A stretch of 64,000 bases of DNA from contig JAEUWP010000535.1 in the NCBI GenBank assembly GCA_018524725.1, forward strand, positions 62,001 to 126,000, read 5' to 3'. Source of the DNA: Podaxis mareebaensis (lineage: Eukaryota; Basidiomycota; Agaricomycetes; Agaricales; Agaricaceae). This document shows positions 1 through 11,676 of this stretch, piece after piece. Position 1 is the first letter of the stretch, and the number at the start of each line of letters is the position of its first letter. The position numbers and the translations under genes are program-made. A model generated the notes under the pieces. It saw only the letters and a list, made by a program, of their open reading frames with translations, ran no database searches and was not told the origin of the DNA.

Positions 1-150
1 CAGGCGACTCCGCACAAGACTGCCACAACCGATTCTCCAACCCCAGCAGGCCCATACATCCAGAGAATGCGTTGAGTGTGGTGCAGAGTGCCGAGTCCCC
101 AGCTGGTGATTTGGTCGACGAATTGCTCACGAGTTATCTCCACTGACTGA
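1..150 (-). CDS. NACHT/STAND NTPase, internal fragment at window edge
   Basis: Reading the minus strand from about 150 down to 1 gives one open frame containing REQFVDQITSW and then ILWMYGPAGVGES followed by a small hydrophobic helix. Fungal NACHT-domain signalling proteins have the same order: a REE..DI..W segment, then ILW(L/M)YGPAG.GKS, the Walker A loop that binds nucleotide. The gene continues beyond base 1, so the C-terminal side is missing, and the N-terminal exons upstream (bases 150-400) were not resolved. The invariant Walker A lysine is replaced by glutamate (codon at 33-35), which would be expected to harm ATP/GTP binding; the copy may be a pseudogene or an inactive paralogue. The family call rests on one motif. 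Confidence 0.45.
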
Positions 151-808
151 ACCGATCTCAGTGGCCAGCCCCTCGTAAGTATATGAGCGAGGTTTGTAGT
201 CACACCCCTCCCGTCAAATGGGCCACCGCGAATGAGCCTATATACATCGATAAGCATCGTCATTCAGTGCGGTCGCCTGGATATGTTGAAGATAACTCAT
301 AACTGGTGTTCAATGATCAGAATAAAGTCCATGTAAGAGCTGTGCGCGTGAACTTAAGGGGTTGAGTGGGACAAACAAGCTAAAGAGTGGTTTCTGCCCC
401 GCCTGAGGGATATTAGATGGCAAGGAATGAATTGACGGTCGGACTTTGGGCTCTGGTGCATCGATTACATCGATCCAGTTTAGGGAGACGAGATTGGGAG
501 AGCGAGCACCTCGAGATTAGGGAGCCTGTGCGGGAAGACAGGAGGGGACTGAATTGGATTACCCCCGGTATTGCCTTCGGTCCGCCGATTCGTTCGAGGC
601 GCTACGTGCAAGTGTGTGCACTGTCCGACAGACCTTCCGCCTGTGGTTAGCGTTCTTCCATTACCTTTGTCACGGGACGACTAGAATGTCTGTCAAGTCC
701 TCCAAATGGGGCGTCGCCATCAAATGACGAGGAAAGACACCACCGTAGAGTCTGAGTACCACGATATCATTTCGATCGACACAGTTCACAAGTGATTGGT
801 TTTAGTGG
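151..808. other. Intergenic, no gene recognised
   Basis: Only short open frames occur here, for example 417-650 on the plus strand, and none shows a recognisable motif. The left part may contain upstream exons or promoter of the NACHT fragment; the right part is the 3' flank of the GMC oxidoreductase gene. Confidence 0.5.
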
Positions 809-2821
809 TTAATCCTTCTTGGGGTGCAAAACCGTATCCGCACATTTCTCGGCCACCATCACAGTAGGAGCCTGCAAATGCGTTCCAAGGACCCACGGGA
901 ACACACTCGAGTCCGCCACTCTCAACCCATTAACACCAAACACCTTCAACTGCTCATCCACAACCGCACCACCATCCGGTATATCCTCCCTTGGTCCCAT
1001 ACGACAAGTCGAACTATAATGATACGTCGACCTATTCCGCCATCGAATAAACTTGTCCAAAGATTCGTCGTCGTCGCCTTTTGGCATTTCAGTCTTCCAA
1101 TCTTGAATAGGGTATCCACGAGCACGCATATGTTCGCCAATCCGGAGTGCGAGTTTGACAGAAGCTCGAAGGGGTACGAGATCTTCGTGGTTCGAGAGGT
1201 AATTGGGGTCAATTTTGAGTGGTGCATCGGGTTTGGAAGATGTTAGACGGAGGTTTCCTTTACTCTTTGGGTGGAGGAGAACACAAAGGAAGCTGAAGAC
1301 GCCACGGGATTTGTCGAAGGGCATGTCACTGCTGTCGTATGCCATCTAAACACAGGTCGTGAACGAAGGATTAATATTCGGAGCGGGGAAAACTGACCGG
1401 CATGATCTCGATGTCCGGTATGTCCTGCGAGTCCGCCATTTTCTCTTGGATGGGGTAGCCTTGTTTGTCCAACAACGAGCTGGAAGCGAATATCGCTAGC
1501 TGAAGAACGGGAGCAAGGAGCATCCCCGTGCCCCAAATGAGCCAATATATAAGTTCAAGGAAAAATATCCAGGGACGCTTCTGCAAGGCGACGAGAGAAT
1601 GACTCATTGGAATCCGGTATGCTACGGAGACGCCAAAATGGTCTTGCTGTGGAAATGTTCAGTTCATGGTAGTTAGCACGGGCACAGTAGACGCTTACCA
1701 AGTTGTCCCCGACAGCTGGAAGGTCTTTGTGAACTTGAATTCCATGCTCCTTGAGGTGGTTGGCAGGACCGATGCCGCTCAGCATCAAGAGTTGCGGAGA
1801 ACCAAAGGGGCCAGCGCAGAGAATGATCTCATGTTCAGATGCCACAGCCTTTCTCTGCGCACCAGATCTGGAGACAATCTGTACACCCTCGGCGAATGGT
1901 CCTGTGTTTCGATGTCCAATGAGCACCTTTTCGACTATGGTATTGGTCAAGATATGCAAGTTCTTGCGCTGCTTGACAAGCTCGGCCGGAAGGAAGGCAT
2001 GGTAAGTGGAGTTTCTGAGCTGGTTTTCGTCGCGGGTAAAGTGCAATTGGCCACAACCAAGCGGAGGGTGCTTCGGCGAATTGATATCGTTGATGAATGG
2101 GAGACCAATCTTTTTGCAACTCTCAACGACCCTGACAGGACATTGGTCAAGTATTTTCTCAGGTAATAAGGAAGGACGTACTGTCCGAATCCAGGAAAGA
2201 ATAATGGACCAGTTCTGTTGGCCCATTCGCCTTTGAAAGTCGGACAGCGGATATCAGCACAGGACAACCATGGACAAGAACAGGCACGTCACCTTTCTTC
2301 CCGTGACAGCCCACGTCGTCACCATCCTCCAAGAACCTCTCCGATTTCTTGAAGAAAGGCTCCACATCCTTCCACGCCCAGCCCTCACAACCACTCTTGG
2401 CCCACATGTCATACTCTTTCCGCAAGCCTCTCGTGTACAGCATCTGGTTGATACGGGTACTTCCACCCAGCGCTGATCCATGAACCAGTTCGATCGGTCT
2501 GCCAAGTTCTGGCTGGTACTCCGACATACGTTTTTGACTGCGAGATCCATCCGAAGAGAAATCAGAGGAGAGCAGGGGTACGCGTGAGGCCCAGCTGTCT
2601 GCAATCGGGCCTCGTTCGATGAGGAGCACTGTTTTGTCCGGCGACGCGCTCAACCGGTTCGCGAGTACACATCCAGCAGTTCCTCCACCTGAACACGAAC
2701 CAGATAAGTCAATATCCCCCGCGTAATCGCGCGCAAGCCACTCACCCACAATAACATAGTCATACTTCTCTCGAAGTTCATCAAAGGTGACTTCAGGATA
2801 TCCCGAAGGGAACGGCCACAT
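809..2821 (-). CDS. GMC oxidoreductase (FAD-dependent alcohol oxidase/dehydrogenase type)
   Basis: A flavoenzyme of the glucose-methanol-choline family, which oxidises alcohols with FAD. The N-terminus reads MWPFPSGYPEV, then YDYVIVG, an intron, and GGGTAGCVLANRLS, the dinucleotide-binding loop, followed by LLIERG. The GMC signature GSALGGSTRINQMLYTRG is at about 2440-2480. Further exons give GEWANRTGPLFF, IGLPFINDINSP, ILCAGPFGSPQLLMLSGIGP and GDNL/QDHFGVSVAYRIP joined across a short intron. The C-terminal exon (1345-809) carries YHYSSTCRMGP with the catalytic-type histidine and FPWVLGTHLQAPTVMVAEK. About six exons and roughly 600 residues, normal for the family. The start is the ATG at 2821; the frame continues upstream but only with a GTG. 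No signal peptide is evident, and the substrate cannot be told from sequence. Confidence 0.9.
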
Positions 2822-3107
2822 GGTAGATTTGGACAAGGATGTAGACTGTCGATTAAGAGGCACAGTACTGCCACCGAGAATGATGAAAAAAAGCTAGAGT
2901 GACGTGCACCCTGAAGGCCGCGCAACGTTTGGGGGTTCACTGGCCACTCCACGGCCGAAGGTCGTGTCAAATACTTAGGATGTTGCAAATGTTTGATCGC
3001 ATCAATGTTCGTGCTGGGCGGTATCAATGGACACTTCGGCCATATCGCCGGGTCAGGGATATTCGACGAAAACAGTGTCGGGGGCGAGGACAAGATAAAA
3101 CAACTGG

Positions 3108-3440
3108 ATGGTATTGAACTGTCCAAGGGAGACCGACCCGACCCAATATGCTTATGAGTTAATCGCACTTTTATCATCCGCATACGCACAAGCTGTAATC
3201 CCAAACTTATTAGATCTTCGCCCGAATGCAAAAGATGTAGAAGCGATATTTAAAGAAACCGTTGCCGGTTACTCAGACGACGTCTGTCATTCCGTTTATA
3301 TCGACAACGATCCTCCTTCGGTCTACACTAGCATCTATTCACCATTCTATTTCACTTTACTCCTAATGCGTAGCCCCGCATTCATCGGTATTATGCCTAA
3401 CCCCCGTTATCAACGAACGCTAAGCATGGAGCTTGAGTGA
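3108..3440 (+). CDS. Hypothetical 110-residue ORF between GMC and VPS26
   Basis: An ATG-initiated open frame of 110 codons with no recognised domain. It contains YELIALLSSAYAQAVIPNLL and a hydrophobic stretch around YTSIYSPFYFTLLLM. It lies in the 830 bp between the 5' end of the GMC gene and the 3' end of VPS26 and could be a chance frame or an exon of an unresolved gene. No function is proposed. Confidence 0.2.
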   Translation: MVLNCPRETDPTQYAYELIALLSSAYAQAVIPNLLDLRPNAKDVEAIFKETVAGYSDDVCHSVYIDNDPPSVYTSIYSPFYFTLLLMRSPAFIGIMPNPRYQRTLSMELE

Positions 3441-3655
3441 CACTGGGGTAGCAGCCAGTTAGCACTTGCTCCCAATCTTGAGAATGTAACTAAGGAGAGA
3501 GCCAAATGTTTGTGTATCATTCTATACGGATCCAGTTTAGACTCGAATAAGAGGAGGGGAAGGAACTGCACGGAGGACATCATGGTTGACTGGAATACAG
3601 CCGATCTCACGGTCAAACAAAGTCACATAAGATCGTACAATAACACAGGTGCGAA

Positions 3656-4935
3656 TTAATTCTGGAAGAATAGTCAGCAACGTCTCGTTCTAAAGACGAA
3701 GGCCATACCTCTGGTATCCTAAAAATGGTAATCTCCTGCAATAGTGTGGATGTAAAGTTAGTGATTACATCGCAGGGAGGAATAGTGGTCGGCGCACTTG
3801 TTGCTTAAAGTAACGACGGTTCTCCTCGTCAATCAAAACGAGGTTCAAGTAATATCGCGTGCTAAATTTCTTGTTGACGTCGCGGAACGTTGGAGTTAGG
3901 TCGAATCCGCCAAGGAATAGCCGGATGGGTATTGTCTCCCCTATTTCAGACCTCGGCTATTGAACATTTACGACAGGAAGACAAGCTCACTGACCTCGTA
4001 CGGGAGCGCCATCCATGATCTCAAATTTGGTAATAGTCTCGCTTTCATTGTATTGGTTCGGCGGTGCGCCCGTTGTTTCGCGTCGGATGATGGAGAGTTC
4101 CATGTGCTTAATCTTTATCCGAACAAGCAAGAAGTATATCTTGCCAACGATAACGTCTTTCAAGTGATATCTGGATCGTCGACAGGTTGGGTAGCGCAGA
4201 GGTAAGGATAAGTGCAACTACGCACTTGGACTTGTTATACTCGAACTCAATATGCAGACAGTCTTCAATGCCGACTTCCATCTTGATAGAGTTATTACTA
4301 TCCGGTGGCATGCGGAATGAATGCACCCAGATATCTTTCTCTTTGCTAACGTCCGCCATCCGCCGCGAAATTGAAACGCGTACAAAGTACCTGAGGTAAA
4401 CGTGAGTGTCTGGAAGATCGACAAAACACAGGACTAACGCACCTCAACTTGACGTTAATACCCTGATAACTCTCATATTGCTTCTCCACGTTCTTGAAAT
4501 TGAAGTCAAATGTCTGCGCTTGCCGCATTTCTCCAGGCGCAGCTAGTTCCTGTGATAGCGAGAGGAACTCATGATGGTGCCCTCGATCATAGAACAACTC
4601 TACACAAAGGGCACATTAGCATCTTATTTAACGGACTTGAAGCCCAAATCACTCACCGATACTCCCAACAAACTCAACTTTGATTCCCTCATGCCCTACT
4701 TTCTTCCCGTCACGTACGCGTATCGAAACCTACCATTCCCATATCAACAAAGCCGCAGCAATTGGAAAGATTCATATTGCAAACTGACCGTGCCGCTTAC
4801 TGAATCACCGTCATAATACACAGGACACGAAATAACTTTCTCCTTTTCCGTCTTCATCTCGACCTGTTTCCGTGCCTCTTCCCCCTCTAGCTTGATGTCA
4901 ATGTCGATTGGCGACGCAAAGAAAAACGCGGCCAT
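3656..4935 (-). CDS. VPS26: Retromer subunit VPS26
   Basis: VPS26 is the arrestin-fold subunit of the retromer cargo-recognition trimer (VPS26-VPS29-VPS35), which recycles receptors from endosomes to the Golgi. The minus-strand exons follow the family from end to end: MAAFFFASPIDIDIKLEGEE and VYYDGDSVSGTVSL; HHHEFLSLSQELAAPGEM and FKNVEKQYESYQGINVKLR; PPDSNNSIKMEVGIEDCLHI and EFEYNKSK; YHLKDVIVGKIYFLLVRIKI and ITKFEIMDGAPVRG; IPIRLFLGGFDLTPTFRDVN and YYLNLVLIDEENRRYFKQQ; EITIFR. Five or more short introns interrupt it. Length is about 300 residues, as usual for the family. The last exon is uncertain: splicing a small intron gives a stop at 3656-3658, whereas reading through gives a longer tail ending near 3614. 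Confidence 0.95.
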
Positions 4936-5132
4936 GGTTACGATGTGCTTCTGAGGTTCCCCGTTAGAACGAGGTGTGTGTAAGGCGCAGTGGGGGTGCT
5001 AATAAACGACGTAGTTTGAAGGAAGGGAGATCAACTCACTGAAGAGTCGACTATCAGAGCCAAGGAGAGAGGGTGTAGTATGTGACTGTGACTGTGCGTG
5101 ACTTATTATATTTTGGCTAATGCTGGCCAAGC

Positions 5133-5215
5133 GGCCGCCTGGCGAAATGGCATCGCGTCTGACTACGATTTGCATCGAAATCAGGAGATTGCAGGTTCGA
5201 CCCCTGCGGTGGTCA
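5133..5215 (+). tRNA. tRNA-Arg(ACG) with 11-nt intron
   Basis: A full cloverleaf can be drawn. The acceptor is GGCCGCC/GGTGGTC with G-U pairs, the D stem GCGA/TCGC, the anticodon stem TCTGA/TCAGG and the T arm GCAGG-TTCGACC-CCTGC. The anticodon loop reads CT-ACG-A, then an 11-nt intron (TTTGCATCGAA) after position 37, then A. Anticodon ACG is read as ICG and decodes CGU/CGC/CGA arginine codons. The B box GGTTCGACC is intact and a TTTT terminator follows at 5216-5219. Three more copies with the same body occur at 49.3-49.9 kb. Confidence 0.95.
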
Positions 5216-5564
5216 TTTTCTGCGTCGATATTCTTTTGCCCCTGATCTACAAATCACTACGCCAGAGTCTTCCCCAGTTATCAGTGGCTTTACTTTATAT
5301 TTCGGCTGGATTCCAATTTAAAAGAGATCATCTAGAATTCGGACGACAAGGACATGTCCCATCACCGTCAACTCCTAGTCAGTGAGTAATGAATTTCTCT
5401 CCATCAGTAATATCTAACAACAGAGCTCTAGAATAAACAAAACTTTTGTCGAACGCGGCTGCAAAGGAGTTCGAGTGTCCTTCCCCTTACAGACCATAAA
5501 CCCGAACAAGCCATGAGCATCCTAGATATCTCCGCCCAACGGACCATGGGAATACCGTACATTA

Positions 5565-6754
5565 TCATGGGAGAAGCTCAACCACTCGTTGTACGAGGCT
5601 CTTCATGACCTCGGCCTTCTCTCTTCCGATCGCCAGCACCTCTTCGTGCGAAACAACCTGAGCAGTTGGCAATACGACAGGCCGTCCCGCAAGCTATAAT
5701 GGAAAGCTATTCAGATCAAAACCCTTTCAAAGTTCGGTTAATAAAACCCACCTCTGCTTCCACCTCTTCTCTAATACTCCAGTATGAAGGAGGAATGACG
5801 ACGAAATTGGTGACAAGGCTGAGCACCATCACATTCATTCCTTCCTCCCTGGCCACAACAACCTCAGGAACCGTGCTCATGCCCACAACATCAGCACCGG
5901 CATTTCTGAGAAATCGTCCCTCAGCGGGAGTTTCGTATGTCGGCCCACTGACCCAAGCATACGTCCCTTCAGCAAGAGCAGACTTCTCCAGCGAGAGTTG
6001 GTGGGCCGCGCGGAAGGCCAAACGACGGAGGGAAGCAGAGTAGGCGTCGGAAAGAGGAAGGAAGCGCGGGTGATTGGGTGAGGTTTGAGGTCCGAGGAGA
6101 GGATTTCTTCCGGTCAAGTTAGGGAGAGCGAGGTGATCATGGACGACGACAACTGGTTTGATGATATCGTGAGATGCTGTGAAACATCGATGTTTTGTAA
6201 GACGTACTCGTTCCTACGGGTATGTTCGGGTTTAAAGAACCGGCTGCATTAGTGACTACGAAATGTCGTTAGAAGTTGGAGCGAAATATACGAGGAAGAA
6301 ACACACTGATGATCTCTTTAACTCCCAGTCTCGCCATCACGCGGATGGGGTATACAACAGTTGGCAATGGGTGTCCTTCATAAAAATGGAACTTGTTGAA
6401 AGTCAGGAAGACTAAAACGGGCAGAAACTAAGTGGATACACACCCGCCCTAGCATTGCGACGACTGGAACGCCACTCTTGCCCAACAACCCAAATGCAAG
6501 CTCGCTCTTGTGTCCCGGGACTTAAAGGTGGTTCAATAGTGATCACAACTCGATCACCGACGATCCTTACCAGTGCTAGTTCCGAAGCCAGGTATCTTTT
6601 CATAGGGTACCTTCTGGATGTTCTGGATGATCCCTGCGAGCCCACTCAGGCCAGATCCGCACACGATCCCTACACGAGGTTGGTGGAGCTCAGGAGGAAG
6701 TTGTGACTTGATAAAGTCCAGAGTGGGGCCAAAATTCAATGTTGATGGAGTCAT
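5565..6754 (-). CDS. PNP1: Purine nucleoside phosphorylase
   Basis: PNP cleaves inosine and guanosine with phosphate to free base and ribose-1-phosphate in purine salvage. The first exon from 6754 has VGIVCGSGLSGLAGIIQN, the phosphate-binding glycine loop. Later exons give PGHKSELAFGLLGKSGVPVV, FHFYEGHPLPTVVYPIRVM and ARLGVKEII, then NPLLGP, LSDAYSASLRRLA, EGTYAWVSGPTYETPAEGRF and GADVVGMSTVPEVVVAREEG. This is the active-site region, with the conserved Glu, Met and the segment leading to a conserved Asn (LVTNFVVI). The last exon ends EVMKSLVQRVVELLP with a TGA at 5565-5567. About 320 residues, close to human PNP plus small insertions. It is adjacent to but not co-transcribed with the tRNA-Arg. 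Confidence 0.93.
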
Positions 6755-9700
6755 GAGTTGCCTAGGTGGTGAATGAGTTACAGGACGTGGCCAGAATGCG
6801 CCAAAAGCTGGTTCAAAATGCGAGTTTTGGTGCCCTAATATGTCCGACAGCAGCCAGCACTCCTAATCTGCCGGATCATTGATACCGAAACGATTGCGAA
6901 CGCACTATCTTATCTCATGTTCCTAGACATATTAGGATAAGGTTAGTCAGCATTCCAGTAGGAGCTGGGGTTTCCTGGCACTTTGATAATCGATAGTTCG
7001 GATTTCAGGCTTTAGGCCCGGCCGGTGTTTGCAAAATAAAGTCCAACCCAACTATCGATCCGGATGTTGTATTCTCGTCAAGAAGGACCTCTGACACTCA
7101 GGACACCAAAACATCCCTATGAAACCATCACTCCAATCCCACTAATTGTATTGCTCTCAACATCGGTCTTCGCGACATACGGCATTGATCTTCCCTGATC
7201 AACCCGACCCAAGTTGGGAGCTCTTTGGCATTTTCTTTCAACCGGAGGCAATTGCAACTGAATCCATGCAACACGGATGCAGTTATTAAGCTCATCGCGT
7301 TAATTAGGCATTCGCGCGTTCTCGAGGCGTATTAACTCGCGTTTTGCCACCAGCACACTCGTTACCCCATCGGAAATCCCTTTCTGCTATTCAATAGAGT
7401 CTTGGACGTCGGCATCGACGTGTACCCACGCGCGTCACGTCCCGGACCGTGTCCAAGGTCAACAAGGTCTTTCAAATCTCCTTCTTTGGGATGATTAATT
7501 ACAGATTGGGCACTGTTCGCTAACTAGAATGGCGTCTTGTTTAACGAGGCGGTTTGTTTTGTATGAAGGAATCTGGTCATCAATCTTCTCTCAACGGCAC
7601 ACGAACCTGGACTCAGGCCGGAATGGGTCCAAGCCCCAGGACGAGGAACTGCCTTATGATAAAGGAACCACGGACCTGCACTATTCCTCCTAGGTCGACA
7701 CAGGCTTGTGCTAGCTTACGTTTGCTGAGGCCATCGGCCCAAGAATTTCTGCGGACTCGAACCTGAATAGGAGGCCAAATCTGGTTTTATTGTGGTTGAT
7801 GCATGACAGCGCTTCAGCGAGTATGTGGGTAGGTTTTCCGTTGACTCATTCCAGGTTTCCGGCGCGACACGGGCGATATTCTCAAACAGCGCCACTGTCG
7901 CCTTGACTGTCTTAGCACTCCCACACGTGTTATACACCTGGTGAGAGAAGGCTTCCCACTGTCTCAGAAATTGCTCATGATTCTTAATTGTCTTGAACCA
8001 AGCACGAAGGCCGTCAAACCCATTTTCTGTTGCCGCAAAGTATAGACCATGCTCCTTCTCGTTATGATGGCTTCTGTGACCGGAGGTAACTCCCTTTCCA
8101 GGACATTTTCTCCCAGATTGCCAGTTCTCGTACAAGCGGGCTGGTACGAGATATGTCACCTAGTTGTGCTCCCAACCTCATTCCCCAGTTTACCGAGTAC
8201 TACTCGGCATTTTACTTGACAACCCTGCCGTGAGCTAAGGCTCGAGTGCACGCGTGTTCCTCAGATATTACAAGTCCGACTCGATCTGAAATTTCATTTC
8301 ACTTTCATTTTCGCATGCGGCAAGTATGTGGAACCAACGCCTCTGTGCTATAACTACCGAGTCCATCTAGTCCCCGTTCCATTTCCTCGTGCGGTATCAA
8401 CGCAACAGGATACACCCTGACCTATGTCAATCGTGGACCATGCTTCTTCGCCTTGCTATCCTCGCAGCAGGTCCCGAACACGTTATCATGGCCTCTTTCT
8501 GGCGTAGGTCTTAGCCCACACGACTTCCAAGAATCACTTCAAGGTACCTTCAAGTGAACTTTATCTCAGGAAGAGAAGTATGACAGCATTCCACTTGATC
8601 AGCTGGCTCAAGTCCGACCAAGCATGGAAACACTGTCCAGAGTCGGAGCTCCACTCTAGCCCGAACACAAAAAGAGAACAAGGGATTCCCTTTCATCCAT
8701 CAGAATCGAGAAAATAGATACCTGCAGCACCCGTGACAGGTGTCGAACCTGTGGCTCAAAGAATAGGGCAAACTTGAAACGATAACAGGGAGCGCAAGAC
8801 CCGAGGAAGTCACATACGGACGTCAACTCTCATCATCAATTAGCTATCTTCACCAACGCTATGTGCCACCAATGACACTGCTACTGATGCTCAACAGTAA
8901 GGACCTTTCGTCATTCCCTCGACATTTCCCTCGCTATCGGTTCGTTCGAATTTCCCATACGTATATATTTATTATCAGGAACACCTCTCAGCGCCTCTAA
9001 TACGTCTTACAAAGCGCAAGGAACCATGACCGACCTATCTATGTCGTAACTCCCCCTCACCCCATTACAGGGACCTCCCGGCACCTAATTGCCTTCACTC
9101 CACCATACGACTTCAATTACATCCATGGTGTGCCGAGAACCACAAAAAAATGAAGCGACACTTCCATGATCAACGTGTCCAGCCCCTCAGACAAATAAAG
9201 ATCCCTCCATGGACGCCAGAAGCGAAGGAAGCTCGAAGTGAGAACCTTGAACCAGGTTGAGATCTCTGGATCTCTTCTTCGAAACCAATTATAGGTACCC
9301 ATTACTAGCAGCAGTCCAATTGGCTCTTTGATGGACGCTAGCCATGCATCATCATGGGCTTCGCGACTCTCATTAATACACGCTTCCAGCTTGGGCGTTA
9401 TTTCCTCCGTGCCACACGCACAACCAGCCAGTCGCACGTATCGGTTCGACCTGTGTGTATTTTATACCTACTCCATTCCGAAACACGGATCCAACCACGT
9501 GGAGTTCTCTTCCTTGGATTGAAGCAAAAAATATATCTCGTGAAGATCACGAGGACTTGGGCGAGGGAAAGGATTGCGGCGGCGAACTGCGAGTAGTTCG
9601 GGAATCCATTATGCTCTCTCGCACGCGAATCGGGATCGTCATTTGGAATGAGGGAGGGTTTACGGTACTCCGCTAGCGCTTAGGATGCTTCCCAAGCTCT

Positions 9701-11676
9701 TCATAGCGTATGGCGTAGATGGCATATGGTACTTCCCCGCCCACCCTCAAAATTTGTAACGAAGAACTCTGTGACTCTTGCAAGTTCCGAGTCGGTTCAT
9801 GATCTCTCCTAGCAACCTCAGTAAGGCCGATAATCTTCCAGACTTTTGGGGTTCATCGCCAACCTCAGCCTCTCGAGGGCTTCAGGTCTGACGAAAATAT
9901 CTACTAGAGCCTTGTACTTGACGGCATATCCCCATACCGACCCGACGGACTAGGACAGAGTGTTGGCTGACATAGAGCATGCATCTAGTGCCTTATGCCC
10001 TGGGCTTGGCACAGTCCCCCACAGATGATCCCCACACTGTCAGGATCTCAACAGTCAATAGTACCCCCTGCCCAGTAGTAGCAGTTCCCCACATCCTCGC
10101 ATGTGTTGAAGAACTCCTGTCAAACCGTAGATCACCTCCATGTCAATCGCATCCTCTCTCCCAATCACCAAATTGCCTGTACATCGGAAATCATCACGAC
10201 CCTCACCAGACCAAACTCATCAGGACTGAATAAATCAATCATCACAGGGAAACCCAGGGAACCGTGTTGTCAGTTTTCAGGCGAAGCAATAAACGTCAAA
10301 TCTTTACAAACCCTTACGGCTCGTCTCACCTCACTTCACTCCGTCGTCATCTAACCAGTCACATTGTCATCTCAGGGCCTAACACCCAAATCCAAAATAT
10401 CTCTATCCGAGGAGGTCCAATTTTCCAAATAGAACCCAATCTATCAGAGAATGTCAAGACACCCGACCAGAACTTCGCAACAGAAACAATTGACGTGCCT
10501 CTAACAAAGGAGTTCTGTTCGCGGAACAATTTCAGACCCATCTCAACCTTGATTTGAATTCGACCAATTCCGTACCTACAGGGCCAGCCATTTGCGTCCC
10601 TCATTCGTCGTAAATAGCACCCCCACCAAACGAGCCAGTTCACCAACTCACTCTACAACAAACAAATGACTGCACCTATGACAATAGATAGGTACTCGGA
10701 AACTCCCACTCCGCTCAAGAACGGAGAACGCATTATTAGCCTAGCCTCTCGGACAATGAGCGGCTCTGCAAGGCACTAGTCTACCTATGTATTGTGTCGT
10801 CAAAAGCTTAAACGACAGCGCTAGCTCGAGTCGCAGCCCAGAAAAATGAAGAGTGGAAAATTCAACTACCATCATTTGTCGCCAGAAGACGCCGCCCAGC
10901 ATGGCTTTCAACGGAGATTACAATCAATACGCCCATTTTCATTAATCTATCTCAAACCCTGGTAACAGGGTCGGTCATCCTCACTCATAGCGCTCATGAC
11001 CCCGACGCGCGGTGGCAAAGTTCGTTGGAAAGGTCTCCAAAATTTTACTGGTACAAGCATGGATAGCAAAAAACCACCAATACGTCCATTAACCAACACG
11101 TATATTTATGCGCATTTTTTGTTTCAAGAATATGAAAGAGTCTGGCACAAAGAAGACATCCAAGTGGGTGACTATTATGTTCCGAATTCCGACGACAAAA
11201 AAGAGTAGTGTTACTAGAGTATGATGAAAACAATTAAGTATGAATGCTGCAAATTTAATAAGAAGATTGCTCAAGGGAAAATTGATATATGAAAATCCGT
11301 TGAAGGTTGCAACCCGGTCGAAACGGCAACGAATAAGGAAGAGCCAAATAAAATATTCGAGTCATAGGGGTATATTCTGTTGGTAATGGTGGGTGATGGT
11401 GCGATATGTTGTCTTGGGAGGCAAGGTGAGGGGAAGGTGACCTAGTACAGTGGGCCATGAGAATACGATACAAGAGGGCAAGTAATGTAGAGGCGGTCGA
11501 TGGATGCACTATGAAAGCAGAGCACGAAAAGCGATAGCGAAGACAACAGTAGACCAGGGAACGAATAATATTAAGTCAATAAATAACAGCCAAGGTGGCA
11601 AATCAACCCCGATCAACATAGTTTTGACCTATAGTCTGCGTTAGCCTCCGTACATTTGAACACGATGCCTAAGGAG
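6755..11676. other. Gene-poor intergenic region (4.9 kb)
   Basis: No recognisable protein or RNA gene was found. The longest frame, on the minus strand at 8159-7716 (147 codons, containing GLYFAATENGFDGLRAWFKT), begins at a GTG and may be an exon of an unrecognised gene. Another frame, minus 9437-9117, also lacks an ATG. CpG content appears normal. The right end (about 11.2-11.68 kb) probably contains the 3' UTR of the transcription factor gene. Confidence 0.45.

Noticed and set aside
8740..8830. tRNA-like T-arm on the minus strand (ACAGG-TTCGACA-CCTGT near 8735-8760)
   Set aside because: The T-arm and a B-box-like motif are good, but no matching acceptor 5' strand, D arm or anticodon arm can be found at the right distance, so there is no tRNA.
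10264..10557. 97-codon plus-strand frame in the 7-11 kb gap
   Set aside because: No ATG start (TTG), no motif and unremarkable composition; best treated as chance.
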